DNA of 64,000 nt. Origin: Papio anubis (taxonomy: Eukaryota > Chordata > Mammalia > Primates > Cercopithecidae). Shown piece after piece: positions 44,191 through 55,735 of this stretch. Location: positions 66,887,159 through 66,951,158 of the forward strand of contig NC_044986.1 in the NCBI RefSeq assembly GCF_008728515.1, in the 5' to 3' direction. The stretch's first letter is position 1; each line of letters opens with the position of its first letter. Below the pieces are notes generated by a model. It did not search any database. It was not told where the DNA came from and saw only the letters and a program-made list of their open reading frames with translations. The translations under genes were made by a program, and so were the position numbers.

Positions 44191-45074
44191 TTCTGTGGTT
44201 GGAATCCATGTGACTTATTCATCACCCTAGAGACAGATACCGAGGCTGCCTCCAGCACCCACTGTCATGGTCAACACCACTGTGGCCATCCTTGTCCATG
44301 TCCACCTCTGAACCTTGCCCCTTACTGTAGCAAGCATTTTTTCTCAGCTTACATACATCTGCCTTGGGTTTTAAAATAGCTGCATGGTGTTCCTCATTTT
44401 GGATGTTCCATAGTTTAGCTAATCACCTCTCTATTGACAGACTTTTCAATCTTCTCTTTCATCATCTCACTCAAACTATGAATAGCCTTGTTCAGTTGTC
44501 AGTTTGCACACATGCAAGCACATTTTTAGGCGGACGTCCTAGGGATGGAATTGCTGAGGCAGAGGGCCTATGTCCTTGTCATTTGCATGGATACTGACAG
44601 AAAAGTGTGAGAATGTCTCTTTCCCACCCATCAGCAAAGCTGTCTTCTAGCACTCAGGTTCTTTGAGACTCAGAGTGGTGGCCTGGCTGGGATAACACAG
44701 CCAGCGAGGGTTGGCACTGAGCCTGGCATGCAGGAAACTGAACCCTGGCCTTTCCAAGGCACCGCTTCAGCTTCTTCGTGCCCAAAACTTCACAGAGTCT
44801 GGGACCTTCCTAGCAAGTCTATGGGCTTCAGCCTTTGGAATGTGCCCGGTAAGCAACCCCTCCAAGTGTCCGCTAGCCTACAGCAGTGTCAGCCTTGGAG
44901 CTCGTCACGTGAAAGCCCCTGGGAGGTTGTGTCAGGCCCAGCCTCCGTAGATCCCTGACCCTTTCCCCACCCCCACCTCCCCTGCAGCGTCTTCATAAAT
45001 GGCTCTGTCGGAGTTAGACATCCCTGGGAGCCTGGAGTGGTGTTGCCTGGAGACAACTGGGCAACAGATCTGAG

Positions 45075-45378
45075 TTATTTATTTATTTATTTATTGAGAC
45101 GGAGTTTCGCTCTTGTCGCCTAGGCTGGAGTGCAATGACGCGATCTCGGCTCACTGCAACCTCCACCTCCCGGGTTCAAGTGATTCTCCTGCCTCAGCCT
45201 CCCCAGTAGCTGGGACTACAGGTGCCTGCCACCATGCCTGGCTAATTTTTGTATTTTTAGAAGAGATGGGATTTCACCACATTGGCCAGGCTGGTCTCAA
45301 ACTCCTGACCTCAGGTGATCCGCCCGCCTCAGCCTCCCAAAGTTCTGGGATTACAGGCGCCAGCCACTGTGCCTGGCC
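45075..45378 (-). mobile_element. Alu with (TTTA)n tail
   Basis: agatctgagttattt and agatcggagttattt target-site copies. Confidence 0.95.
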
Positions 45379-45684
45379 AGATCGGAGTTATTTAAAGGAG
45401 GGAGAGGGTGGGAGGGAAGGGGTGACAGCCTGTTTATTCAGGGATGGATGGTCCCGCTGCTGCAGGGTTTGGCAGCCTCTCCCACCTCTCGTCTTTCCCA
45501 GTGTCCAGAGCCGGGGACTCTGTAGCGAGACCCAGTAGAAGGCCACTTGGAGCACCTTTCTGATGGCAGTAGGGGTTGGAGAGTCTCTGCATGCCCCAGG
45601 GGGCTCTGTACAAGTGCTGGCTCAGAGAGCGAGGAGGTGTGGGCAGAAGGACCAAGCCTTGGAGAGAAATCTTCTGATGTTGAT

Positions 45685-45905
45685 AACCACAACTCCTATT
45701 ATGAGCTTCCTCTCAGACAGCTATTTGGTAAGAATTTTAAATTTATTAGTTCATTTGATCTCAAAACTCATCAAGGTAGGTATGACTATCCCCATTTTAT
45801 AGATGTGGAAACTGAGACTCAGAGACATTGAGTGACTTGCCTGAGGTCACACAGCTAAGTGGCAGAAACCAAATGAAAACTCACGTCTGTCTGATGCAGA
45901 AGCCA
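45685..45905 (-). repeat. MIR SINE
   Basis: ccccattttatagatgtggaaactgagactc and gaggtcacacagctaagtggc, well preserved. Confidence 0.8.
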
Positions 45906-46114
45906 GAACAAACCTCCGTATGTTGCTAGAGATGGCAGGGCCCTTGAATGCACCACGTCTCCCCACCCCGAGCTGCCCTGGAAGGTCCTGCATCCTGTCC
46001 TGCTGTGTGCCACCAATCGTGCTTCTCCAGCACCCTGGTCCCACCCTGACCCTGCAGGAAACACAGGGCTCTGAAATGATCCGAGACTTGTCTGCCTTTC
46101 CCACAGGTCTGTGA

Positions 46115-46465
46115 GCACCTCCAGGGCAGGGCAGGGTTTTACTCATCTCTGTGTCCTGAGCCCAGGGTCAGGCACATAGTGGGTACTTAAAGAGCATTTC
46201 CACATGGAGCTTGGGTGTTTGAGCACTCTCCCTCAGACAGGGGCCAGCTGTCTATCTATGGGCCCTCACTCTCTCCCCGACAGCCCTGCAGGGGCCAGAA
46301 GAAATGATCCTTCTTTTTTTGTTGTGTACTTGTTTACTGTCCTCCCAGCCCACTAAAATGTCAGTTCCATGAAGGCAGGAACTTGTCTGCCTCATTCACC
46401 TCAGGGGATAGAACAGTCTTGGAATATAGAAGGGGCTCCATAAATGTTTGTTGACAGACTGACTA
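46115..46465 (+). repeat. Two L2 LINE tails
   Basis: 46115-46200 (cagggtcaggcacatagtggg) and 46325-46465 (ccatgaaggcaggaacttgtctgcc). Confidence 0.65.
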
Positions 46466-46466
46466 A

Positions 46467-46768
46467 TTTTTTTTTTTTTTAATTGAGACAGAGTCTTATT
46501 CTGTTGCCCCGGCTGGAGTGCAGTGGCATGATCTCAGCTCACTGCAACCTCTGCCTCCCAGTTTCAAGCAATTCTCGTGCCTCAGCCTGCCACGTAGCTG
46601 GGATTACAGGGGCGTGCCACTATGCCTGGCTAATTTTTTTGTATTTTTAGTAGAGATGGGGTTTCACCATGTTGGCCAGGCTGGTCTCGAACTCCTGACC
46701 TCAGGTGATCCACCCGCCTCAGCCTCCCAAAGTGCTGGGATTACAGGTGTGAGAAACAGTACCCTGCC
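46467..46768 (-). mobile_element. Alu
   Basis: gactgactaa target-site copies. Confidence 0.95.
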
Positions 46769-47098
46769 TGACTGACTAAATAAATGATTGAAATATATTT
46801 GTGGAATGAATGAGCCAGGATTCCTCCCTCCTTTTCTCTCTTGATCTGATGGAGCATCTCCCTGTAGAACCTGAAGAACGTTCTGGAGCTAGAATCACCC
46901 TCCTGCCACATGTCCTGGGTGCTCTTCAGTCAGGCCTTTAAGTAGTCCCGTGGGGAGGGAGGGGAGCAAGATCTGGTGCCTGCTCTCAGGAATCTCATTG
47001 TTCTGTGCAGCATGTTCAAACTGCAGGTCACGGGCAAAATCAGTGTAGTGCCCTGCAGTCAGCAATAACAAAACGAAATAGAATAAGATAGATTAGAG

Positions 47099-47416
47099 GG
47101 CTGTGCGTGGTGGCTCACACCTGTAATCCCAACACTTTGGGCGGCCGAGGCAGGTGGATCACCTGAGGTCAGGAGTTCAAGACCAGCCTGGCCAACACGG
47201 TGAAACCCTGTCTCTACTAAAAATACAAAAATTAGCTGGCCATGGTGGCGGGAACCTGTAATTCTAGCTACTCCGGAGGCTGAGGCAGGAGAATTGCTTG
47301 AACCCAGGAGGTGGAGGCAGCAGTGAGCTGAGATTGTGCCACCGCCGCCACCGCACTCCAGCCTGAGGCTCTGTCGAAGGGAGGGAGGGAGGGAGGGAGG
47401 GAGGGAAGGAAGGAAG
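47099..47416 (+). mobile_element. Alu with GGGA-repeat tail
   Basis: Full dimer whose tail is a GGGA/GGAA microsatellite (47376-47416). Last Alu before a 9.4 kb Alu-free block. Confidence 0.93.
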
Positions 47417-47889
47417 CAGGATGCATCCAATGCAGTAAGGCTAAGCGTTTTTTGTGAATAACACACATTCACATATCTGTGTAGCTGGCCCCGGTGTAAA
47501 ATGTATTTCTTACTTTGGGTCTTGGTAAAAAAAAGGTTTGAATCTTGTGTGTGAATTTGGGAGTTGGGGGATGTAATCCTTAGGCTTAGACCCAAAGAAG
47601 GGTATAACCAATTAAATGAATAATCCTGCCCATAGTATGATGCCGATAACCGAACATGTATCCTGTGCCAGGCGGGGGTGCTCGGGTCCCAGTGCCTGGC
47701 AGGGAAGGGAGGGGAAGGAGTCCTGAGTGGACAGAGATCCCATGGGCAGAAAGGGGAGGAGTCCAAGGCAAATTGCCTGGAGGAGGAACCTGAACTCAGG
47801 CTCCAAACACCCCTCTGCCCTGGCAGGTTCAGGGCTAGGTCATAGTTTGAGCTTGGGTGGCAACAGTAATGACAGGAACAGCTGTCATC

Positions 47890-48095
47890 AGTAAGTACTG
47901 GCTGAGTGCCAAGCACCTTTTATCCTCCAGACTTTCCCAGGAAGCAAGAACTGCTCTTCGCATCATTTTACAAATGAGGAGCCTTGGAGCAATGTGGTAA
48001 CTTGTAGCATGGGGTCACATGGTGGTAAAGTTGCTGTGGCTAGATCCAAGCCCAGGTCTGCCCTGCTTAAAGCCCTTGTCTTTAGGATTGCACAT
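47890..48095 (-). repeat. MIR SINE
   Basis: gtaagtactggctgagtgccaagcacc start. Confidence 0.65.
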
Positions 48096-49715
48096 AGAAT
48101 GGGGCCGAAAAAATGGGAGTGCTGGATGCTGGAGATGGGGCAGTGGGCCTGGAAGGGCAGATGGCAGACAGGGGATCTGTCTGTGTGGGGACTCAGGCAT
48201 CAGGGATGAGTTTGCCTGAAGCTCAGAGACCACTGGGCTCAGGGGGAAATCGCAGGCCCCAAAACTCCCACCCTGGAGGGTGCACATGATTCCTGTTCTT
48301 GGCGGTAATGCAGTTACAAGGAGCAAGGCCAGGCCAGCCCGTGTTCTGATGTTGTCCACTCCTCAGGCCCAGTGTTCCCCAGCTGTGGCAGATGTCAGGG
48401 GAGTAGGGAGTAGAGAAGAGCAGCTAGGGCCTGTTTCCTGTCTTTGATCAGGATTCATCTTTGCTGGTTTGAATCCAGCTCCTCTGCTTTCCAGCGAGTC
48501 ATTTGTGCCTGTCAGGAAATAATTTTTGGTTTAAGCGTTCTCTCGAGGGAATCTGGGGTTCCCACAGCTCATGTTTCTGCCCAGGGACTGAACTTGGGAG
48601 CTCTCTCCCGAGAGCACCAGCACCTTGCTTGGGCTGACGGGGCAGTGGACGGCCACAGGCGAGTCTGTCGGGGTGTGAGTAACAGGTTACTTACATTCTT
48701 TGCAGCAGCAGCTCGTCTGGTTTTGGACTGTGGCAGGTGCTTCGTGTGTGTGCTACATGTAAACACACATACACCCATGCTCACTCATAAAGCCACACTC
48801 GCTCCCACTAGACACTTGCACAAACATGGATCCCTGCAAATATGAGTTCACACACGAACAACACAAGCATGATAACATGGTGTCTTGGGCGCTTGTGTGT
48901 GTGGGAGGTGGGTGCTGGCAGTGCTGGTGGAGTGCTGGGTGAGTGAGGGTCAGTCCCGACTTCTCTCCTTCCTGAGATCCTGGTCTGGGACCCATGAATC
49001 TTTTCTCAGGGGATTTTGGGCTTCTCCTCTGAGCTTCCAGATTTCTCAGGAATCTTCTGCTGCAGTTTGAGCTGCTCAAATTGGCTCAAGTGAGAGCTGG
49101 CTTGACTGATTCTTTCTTCCTGCCTGGGGCTGGGGAGACAGCAGAGTACCTTCTCTTGGGTGTACCCAGGGCTGCTCTGTGGCCTTCAACATTCAGTCGT
49201 TGTTCCCCTCCCAGGCCCAGGGCGGGGCAGATCTGACTGCGAATCTTTCTTGGGGTTGCAGGAACTCTCCTAGCCCCATGGCCAGCAGATGGCCAGGGCT
49301 GCAGGACTTGCTATTCTGAGTAGGGACTTGGCAGGCCCTCTGGAGGGGCTGGTGGTGGGCTGGTGAGGCTGGGCACTGTGGTTTGGATGCAGTCTGTGGC
49401 CTGACCCCGAGGAACCTCCAAGCCCTCAGCCCCCTACCTACCAGCTGAACCCTGAGGCTGTTAGAGCTAGAAGGGTTGTGACTGCAGGCTTTCCTGAGAA
49501 CATCTTTGTCCTGGGCTCTTCTGCTTGGTTCAACAGGAACACCTACTGTGTGTGTGGTGAGTACAAATGAACGTATGAAGACGTGCCAGGCACTGTGCTG
49601 TGGACCAAAAGACAGGTCAGGCACAGGTAGGACATAGCTTTTGTTCTCTGGGAGCTAGAGAGGCACACAGTCATGGATCCCAGCATCTGCCAGGCAGGGG
49701 GTGAGGTGAGGGGAA
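48096..49715. other. Unique DNA upstream of the PALD1 promoter
   Basis: No gene and no Alu recognised. Confidence 0.4.
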
Positions 49716-49925
49716 GCAAAGTGTGTATATTTGTATGTGTGTATGTGCATATGTGTATGTGCTATGTTTGTGTATGTGTATATATGTGCATGCATACCTA
49801 TATGCCTGTTTATATATGTATATATGTGCGTTGGCATACATATATGTGCATGTATGTGTATACATGTGTGCGTATGCATGCACATGTATGTAAATGTGTA
49901 TTTTGCATCTGCTTACACACATGCC
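49716..49925. repeat. Alternating purine-pyrimidine (TG/TA/CA) tract
   Basis: About 200 bases built from gtgtatg, gtatatatg and gtgcatgc variants. Confidence 0.85.
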
Positions 49926-50084
49926 TGCCCCTGCCTTAGTTCTGACCTAGAGGAGGGCATTATCCTGGAATGCATCCTCAGGATGGCAGGCTTCAGCTGG
50001 GGAGTCTGGCAGGGGGCAGGATGGGATACGGGGCTGTGGCAAGAAGAAGAAGGAAGGAAACTGTGGCCCAGGATGGAGTCCTAC

Positions 50085-50440
50085 AGTGTGCCACACATGA
50101 TGCCTGGACATTACTTGCCCAGCTCACTGGCTTCTCAAACACCTCTTTGAAGGAGGATGAAGCCATCTTATGGATGCAGAAGTTGGGAATCTGAGAACTT
50201 ACATCACTTTTCTCAGACCACACAGCCAGTAAATTGTGAGCCACTTTGAGCCTAGCTCTGCTGAACTCTGAAGGTCAGGTCTGTTTCCCAAGGCCACTAT
50301 GGGATTTTCTCTGCTGCTGTCGTTTTTCACACACCTTGGGTGGCGCAGGAGGAGGTATGGAGCTGCGGGCAAGTTTCCCTGGGCCTGTTTCCTCATTTAT
50401 TAAAATAGGGATCAGAAAAGTATTAACCTTACATCGCGAA
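50085..50440. repeat. Two MIR fragments in opposite orientation
   Basis: 50085-50250 minus and about 50370-50440 plus. Confidence 0.5.
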
Positions 50441-50649
50441 GCACTTAAGAGCTAGGTGCTGGGGACATGGTGAGACCACCACAATGAGTCATTTCTCTTG
50501 TCTTCAGTTATTCTTAGGGGTCATGGGGAATGTGTTCCCCTCTCCCAGCCCAGCACTCTCCAGCCTGACAGAGGTGGTGCCTACACTGCCTTCATTCTGG
50601 GGCAACCCCAGCTCGCCCAAATCCCGCTCCGTCCCGAATGGGGGTGAGG

Positions 50650-51159
50650 CACGTGGTAACAGGTGAGAAAGAAGGATTTCCCGAGTGTGGAGTGGCAAGA
50701 GGGAGGAAGTGACTCACCAACCACAACAAAGCCCATCTATCCGCGAGGAAGCACCAGCCAGCGAGGAGTGAACGCACGCACGTGGGTGCATTCGCCCACG
50801 TGCTCGCGGGGGCGTGTGGGGCCGTCGGGGCTGGCTGCCACCTAGCGCTAGTCCGCGCGGGTGGGGTGAGGAGTGGTGGGGTCAGGCCTATGGTGCGGGT
50901 CACTGCCTGAAACCGCATGATGGGGTGGGGGCAGAGGGACCCCTCTCCATCCAAAACTCTGCTCTGCCGTTCCCCTTTCGCCTCTGGGGGCCGAGGGGCG
51001 CGTTTTCTTAGGACCCCGGGGCGTGGGAGGAGCCCCTGCTTGGGAGGACAGTCTGCTGTTTAGGGGCTCCCCTTCGACACGTGGGAGGCAAAAGTCCAGG
51101 GCGCACTATCTTCTAGCTCCCGTCGCACAGCACAGCGAGGCCAGCCTGGAGCCCACGTG
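50650..51159. promoter_or_regulatory. Cluster of five CACGTG E-boxes upstream of PALD1
   Basis: Perfect CACGTG hexamers lie at 50650-50655, 50779-50784, 50797-50802, 51078-51083 and 51154-51159. The second and third form a 9-base inverted repeat (GCACGTGGG / CCCACGTGC) with an 8-base spacer. Candidate binding sites for USF, MYC/MAX, TFE or HIF-type factors. Confidence 0.45.
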
Positions 51160-51900
51160 CCGGGCTCGGTCCCGCCGAGGCTCGGCCTGCCTGTAAAGCA
51201 GAAAGGGGCGAGGGAAGCCAGGCCAGCGGGTCTCGCGGGTAGCCGGCGTCCGGGAAGGGGTTTGGCGCCCAGAGCGCTGCTGCCTCTCGCAGCCAGGAGG
51301 CTGGATGTAGGGTTTGGGTGTCTTCCAGAAGGAGCCGCACTAGCGACGAGGGAAGAGGAACTGGCTTCCCGGGCAGTCTGCCCCGCCCCAAACTTTTCCT
51401 CCTCGCGGAGGGAGGAAGCGCGGCCGGGGAAGGTGGGGCCCGCGTTCCGCCCGCCCGGGGGTCGCGGCTGGGGTGAGTGTGTCTTTAAATCCGAGCCCCC
51501 CGCCCCTCGCGGTGGGGCCGGGGCTCGCGGTCCGGGGGAGGGGGGGACGGACGCGGTGATTGGCGGCCTGGCCGGATCCGCCCCTCGGCGCTGGGGACGC
51601 GGGGCGCGGGGCGCGGGGCGCGGGGCAGCAGCTCGGCGCGCAAGGGCCGGGGCGCTCAGCTACCGTTGCCGGTGAGTGCGGGCTCCCTCTCGCGTGGCCT
51701 CTCCGGGTCCGCCTGGCCTGCCCACCTCCGGAGCCGCCTCTGCCCCCGCATGGGCTGGGGAAGTTGGGAGGAGCGAGCCGGAGCCAGAGCCCGCGCCGGG
51801 CGCGCCCCGCCGCTGCCTGACTCGGCGCCCGCAGTCCGGGCGCAGCGCGCCTGCCGTAGGAGCTCGGATGCCCCCCGGAGCTGCGGGCTGGCAGGTACAG
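51100..51900 (+). promoter_or_regulatory. PALD1: Large CpG island, probable PALD1 promoter
   Basis: Very GC- and CpG-rich block with many GC boxes, an inverted CCAAT (gattgg, about 51557-51562) and a GTGAGT donor at 51672. It lies about 37 kb upstream of NODAL in divergent orientation, the spacing and direction expected for PALD1 (paladin) in primates. The promoter reading is strong; the gene name comes from remembered synteny, because no PALD1 coding exon is in the window. Confidence 0.7.
51563..51671 (+). other. PALD1: Probable PALD1 noncoding first exon (start uncertain)
   Basis: The CpG island ends in GTTGCCG|gtgagtgcg, a near-consensus donor at 51671/51672. No PALD1 coding sequence appears downstream in the window, consistent with a 5' untranslated exon followed by a long first intron. 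The upstream limit is set just after the inverted CCAAT and is only a guess. The exon contains four GGGG runs at 51601-51625. Confidence 0.5.
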
Positions 51901-53279
51901 ACGTGTCCCGGCCTGGGGCTGGCGAGGGGCGGGCAAATCCAGAATCCCACGGCACCCCCCATTCCGAGGCTGCTCCAGACACCAACTCCCCATCCTCTGG
52001 GGAGGTGAGGTCCTGGGCCTTCACCCAACACCAGCTCAGTATTGATCGCTGGGAGGCAAGAGGGACTCACAGGGAGCAATTGCTGTGTGGTTCTGTGTGT
52101 TGGACCTTGGGCTCCCCCCTCTCCCGAGTTCCCTGGGTTTGGCGTAGGCATGGGCTGGCGACAGTTCCACTTTTCATTGCCAGACCTGGGAGCACGGCCA
52201 GGAGCTAGGGTTCCCCGCGAAGTTTGGGGGAGATTGGGGAGAGGGAAGCCGATTCATGACCGAGATGGGGTGCTGGGACTCATCGCTAGGGGGCGTGAGG
52301 CCCGCAGATCCAGGATGAGTCCAGAAGTCTCAGCGGGCACACGCTTTGATTCTTGGCCCAGTCTGGCCGTCTTCCTCTGTAGGCCTGGGTCTCCGAGGAG
52401 AGTACATTTTTCAGTTTCAGAGGGTTTTCCTGAAGGGGCAGTGACCTGTCAGAGAGAGAGTGGCCTATGGGAGACCGGCAGCACCGGGCTCCTGAAGGTG
52501 GCCGGAATGGTTGGAGCTCTTTCATGTCTCTTGGGTTGTCAGAGGTGGGAGTAAAGCTTAATGGCCCCGGGAATATTCTGGGCATCGCTACTCTCCCAGC
52601 CAGAGGCCCAGGCACCAACTCCTTAGCTTCTGGGTAGAACAACCTGAACCCAGTGGCTGAGCACCTCTTAAATGCCAGGCAGGGCACTGGGCCATGCCCC
52701 TGGAGTGTGCGGGTGGGGGAGATTTGGAGGATTCTGTCCTCAGGAGGCTCAGCCTCTGGGGGGAAGACAGGACATAAACACACAAAGTTCACTGATACAG
52801 GGTTTCGATACCAGTCCTGGACTGGTGATAGTGGAAAGCCAAGAGGCTACACACCATTAATTGCTGCATGAGTAATACAGGTTGCGAGACTGCCAGGGCA
52901 GCAGAGATCCAGTTCCATGCAAGCAAGCAAATGTGCTGAAATGTTCCAGCTCCATGCCCACCCTTATTACCCTGCTCCAAGGGCAGGGAGCAGCAGGGGC
53001 GCTGAGGAGGTTCTCTTGCACCCATCCCCACCCACTCCAAGGTTTGTTTGTTTCCTGCTGGTGGATTTCTGAAGTAACCCATTTGGTTTCTTGGCTTGGA
53101 CTGAGCATGGGACTCTCCTAGTTGCCCTGTGGCTCCTGGGGTTTGGGGTCTAGAGCCAGCCTTGTAGGAGGTTCAGAGGCAAACAGGAGGAAGTCCTCAC
53201 TTCCTTTCTGAAGAGCTTCCATCTCTGGGGGTTGGGGGTAGGTTGGGAGGCTGGCAGGCACTGGGTCAGTTTCCTGTGA

Positions 53280-54115
53280 GTGCAGACAGACCCCAGGTGG
53301 TGCATGCACCCCCCCACTTCCCTGGCCAGTGTTGTGGGTGGGCACAGTAGGGCCCAGGTGACTTGAGGTGGGTGGTTCCTGGCACAGCTCTGACCTCACT
53401 TCTGTGAGGCTCTGCTGTATCTGGGGCCCTGCCCCGTCCCTCACTGTCCCTGGCAGGTTTCTGTTTTTCTGGGACACTTTGTGGAGGTGGCAGTGTGCTC
53501 ATGCTCGTGGCCTTGGGTGCAGTTCTGGGAGTGGGAGTTGCTGAGCTCACCCGAAACTCTTGGCTGGCACTGTGAGAACTTGTGTGAACACACTTGCATG
53601 CCTCAAAACAGGTGGTGCACAGACGTGGGTTACCCAGGCACCTGTGGGGGATACCCATGGGGGCAGAGACGTGAGTGCACATGTGTGCTCAGGTTTACAG
53701 CTGCGTGGGCAGAGACATAGAGGAACTGGATGCATATGTACATGAGGACAGACACAGGAGGATGATGGGGGTGAGCAAACTACCCGGGGACACAGACATG
53801 TGCGGGGACAGACATACATGAACGCATCAGCGTGGGCCACGTATGGGCTGCAGACATGTACATAGAAATACACCATCGCTGGGATCTGAATCTCCCCACG
53901 TGGGAGGCAGACATGTAAGTGGACAGACGTATAGGTAGACCCACCAGAGCACAGACGGGGATGGGAACCGACATTCCCAGACAAGACTTGGAGTCACAGG
54001 GAAGCCGCTCAAGTACCTGGGCAGAATGGAGTTGGCTGTGAGCTCCTGGGGGGCACAGACACATATGCTTGCCAGAGCCAGCTGACAGCAGAGGCCCGGA
54101 ACCAGACACAGGTGG
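53280..54115. repeat. Degenerate ACAGACATG-type repeat region
   Basis: A dozen or so scattered copies of acagac(atg) at irregular spacing; looks like a decayed minisatellite. Confidence 0.5.
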
Positions 54116-54699
54116 GTTCTGAGAGGTGGGCCGAGGCGCGCGTTACCTGGGTATCACCCTTTCCCTGCGTGACACAGTGCCCAGGAGTGGTCCTGTTTGG
54201 GGTGGTGATGGTACCGGTGCTCTGTGGTGGAGTTTATTTCTAGACTCTCACTTTGGGGTTTGAGGACCCCCAAAAGCTCAGTCTCCTGTGTTTTCCTCTG
54301 AGAGTCATTTGGCCTCTCCACCTCTGCATTACAAGGCTGAGCTGTGCCTTAAACGCCAGCAGGTGCTCTTTGAATTTTGATTCTCATCTTTTCTGGGTCT
54401 CCAGAGGCTTCCTGAAGTGAGGCTGTGTGGCCTGGGTGGAGTGCTCCAGCTATTCTTTGCCTACCAGAATAGAGGAGGAACTGCCTGGGGATTCTCCTGA
54501 ACGCAAGCCTGCGGGTCTTTGACAGGGATGGGAGATTCCCCCAGGGGAGAGAGAGAGCACATGCGGCTGCATCTGTGATGAGAGCCACTGCCCTCTGGGG
54601 CGGGCTCCTTCTCCGCTAAGCCCCGGGCTTGCACAGGGAAGGGGTCCACCACCTTGCTATGCTCAGGTCTACCTCTGCCCAACCTGGCACCTGAGAGCC

Positions 54700-54885
54700 A
54701 GCCCAGATTCTAGATATGGTTTGATACTAATGCACCATGTAACCTCCAGCAAGTCAATTAATGTCTTGGTTTCCTCATCTTTAGAGTGGGGCCACTAACC
54801 TCTACCTCCTTGTGGGTTCAGTGGGAGAAAATCAGTGCAAAGCATGTGGCCCAGTGCACGGCATGGAGTGAGTGCTCAGTTGATG
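54700..54885 (+). repeat. MIR SINE
   Basis: taacctccagcaagtcaatta and tggtttcctcatctttag. Confidence 0.75.
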
Positions 54886-55494
54886 TCGGGGTGGGGGCCT
54901 TTGATTATGAGCCGTCCCCTGTGGCCAGGACTCTGCAGGGCTTCCTCGGCAGCTGGGTGCATGGCCCTGGGCCTCTGGGTGAGTCCTGGAGCAGGCTGGG
55001 TGGGCCAGGCATCTCTCATGTGAAAGCTGGAGGGGTTTGTCCTCAGTCTGTGCCCACTAGTCCCTCCTTAGCCCTGTGGGACCTCCATACACGGGGTCAG
55101 GAAATGGCAGGCTGGGCAGGCGTATGGAAGCTTGGGCCTGCTGCCTGCTGGGCCTCTGGGAGGGGAGCCAGTGGTTTGCTAAGAATAGTCCTGAATCATG
55201 GCTCTTGCCTCCCAGAGGGCAGCCCAGCCATGTGCCACCCCTGTCTCGGGCCAAGGCACTTGCAGATGGGCTTTTTATGTTTCCTGTAACTGGTGCTCAG
55301 CACAGGATTCTGCCTGGGAGCAGCAAGCTTAGTCTGGGAGGAGACTCTGTTTGCCCTTCCGAGGCTTTTGACTGGGACCTGGGGAAAGAGAAGGTCTGGA
55401 AGCACTGGCCTTTATAATCCCTGAGTTCCTCTTCCACTCAGGGCTTTTCCTGACACATCTGCCTTGACCATCTTCCTACCTGCAAATAGACCTG

Positions 55495-55735
55495 TTGTGA
55501 TTAAGAACACCGGCTCCGGAAAGAAACCACCCGGGTCTGAATTTCTGCTCCCTCCCTCATTAGCCGTGTGGCCCAGGGCAAGAAACTTAACCTCTCTGTG
55601 CCTCAAGTCCCTTGTGTCACAGGGTTAAGGATAACAACTCCCTTCTGAGAATGTCACAAGGATGAAAGGAGGTAATCTCAGAGAGCCCCCAAGGCACTGG
55701 CTCCTAGGAAGTACTCCATAAACATTAGGTGCTTC
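55495..55735 (+). repeat. MIR SINE
   Basis: gtgattaagaacaccggctccgg to aagtactccataaacattagg, near full length. Confidence 0.8.

Noticed and set aside
47059..47916. 285-codon open frame on the minus strand
   Set aside because: Runs through an Alu and its GGGA tail into unique DNA; composition is typical of a chance frame and no domain is seen.
51340..51993. 217-codon Arg/Pro/Gly-rich frame on the minus strand
   Set aside because: CpG-island DNA lacks stop codons by composition; the splice donor here is on the opposite strand.
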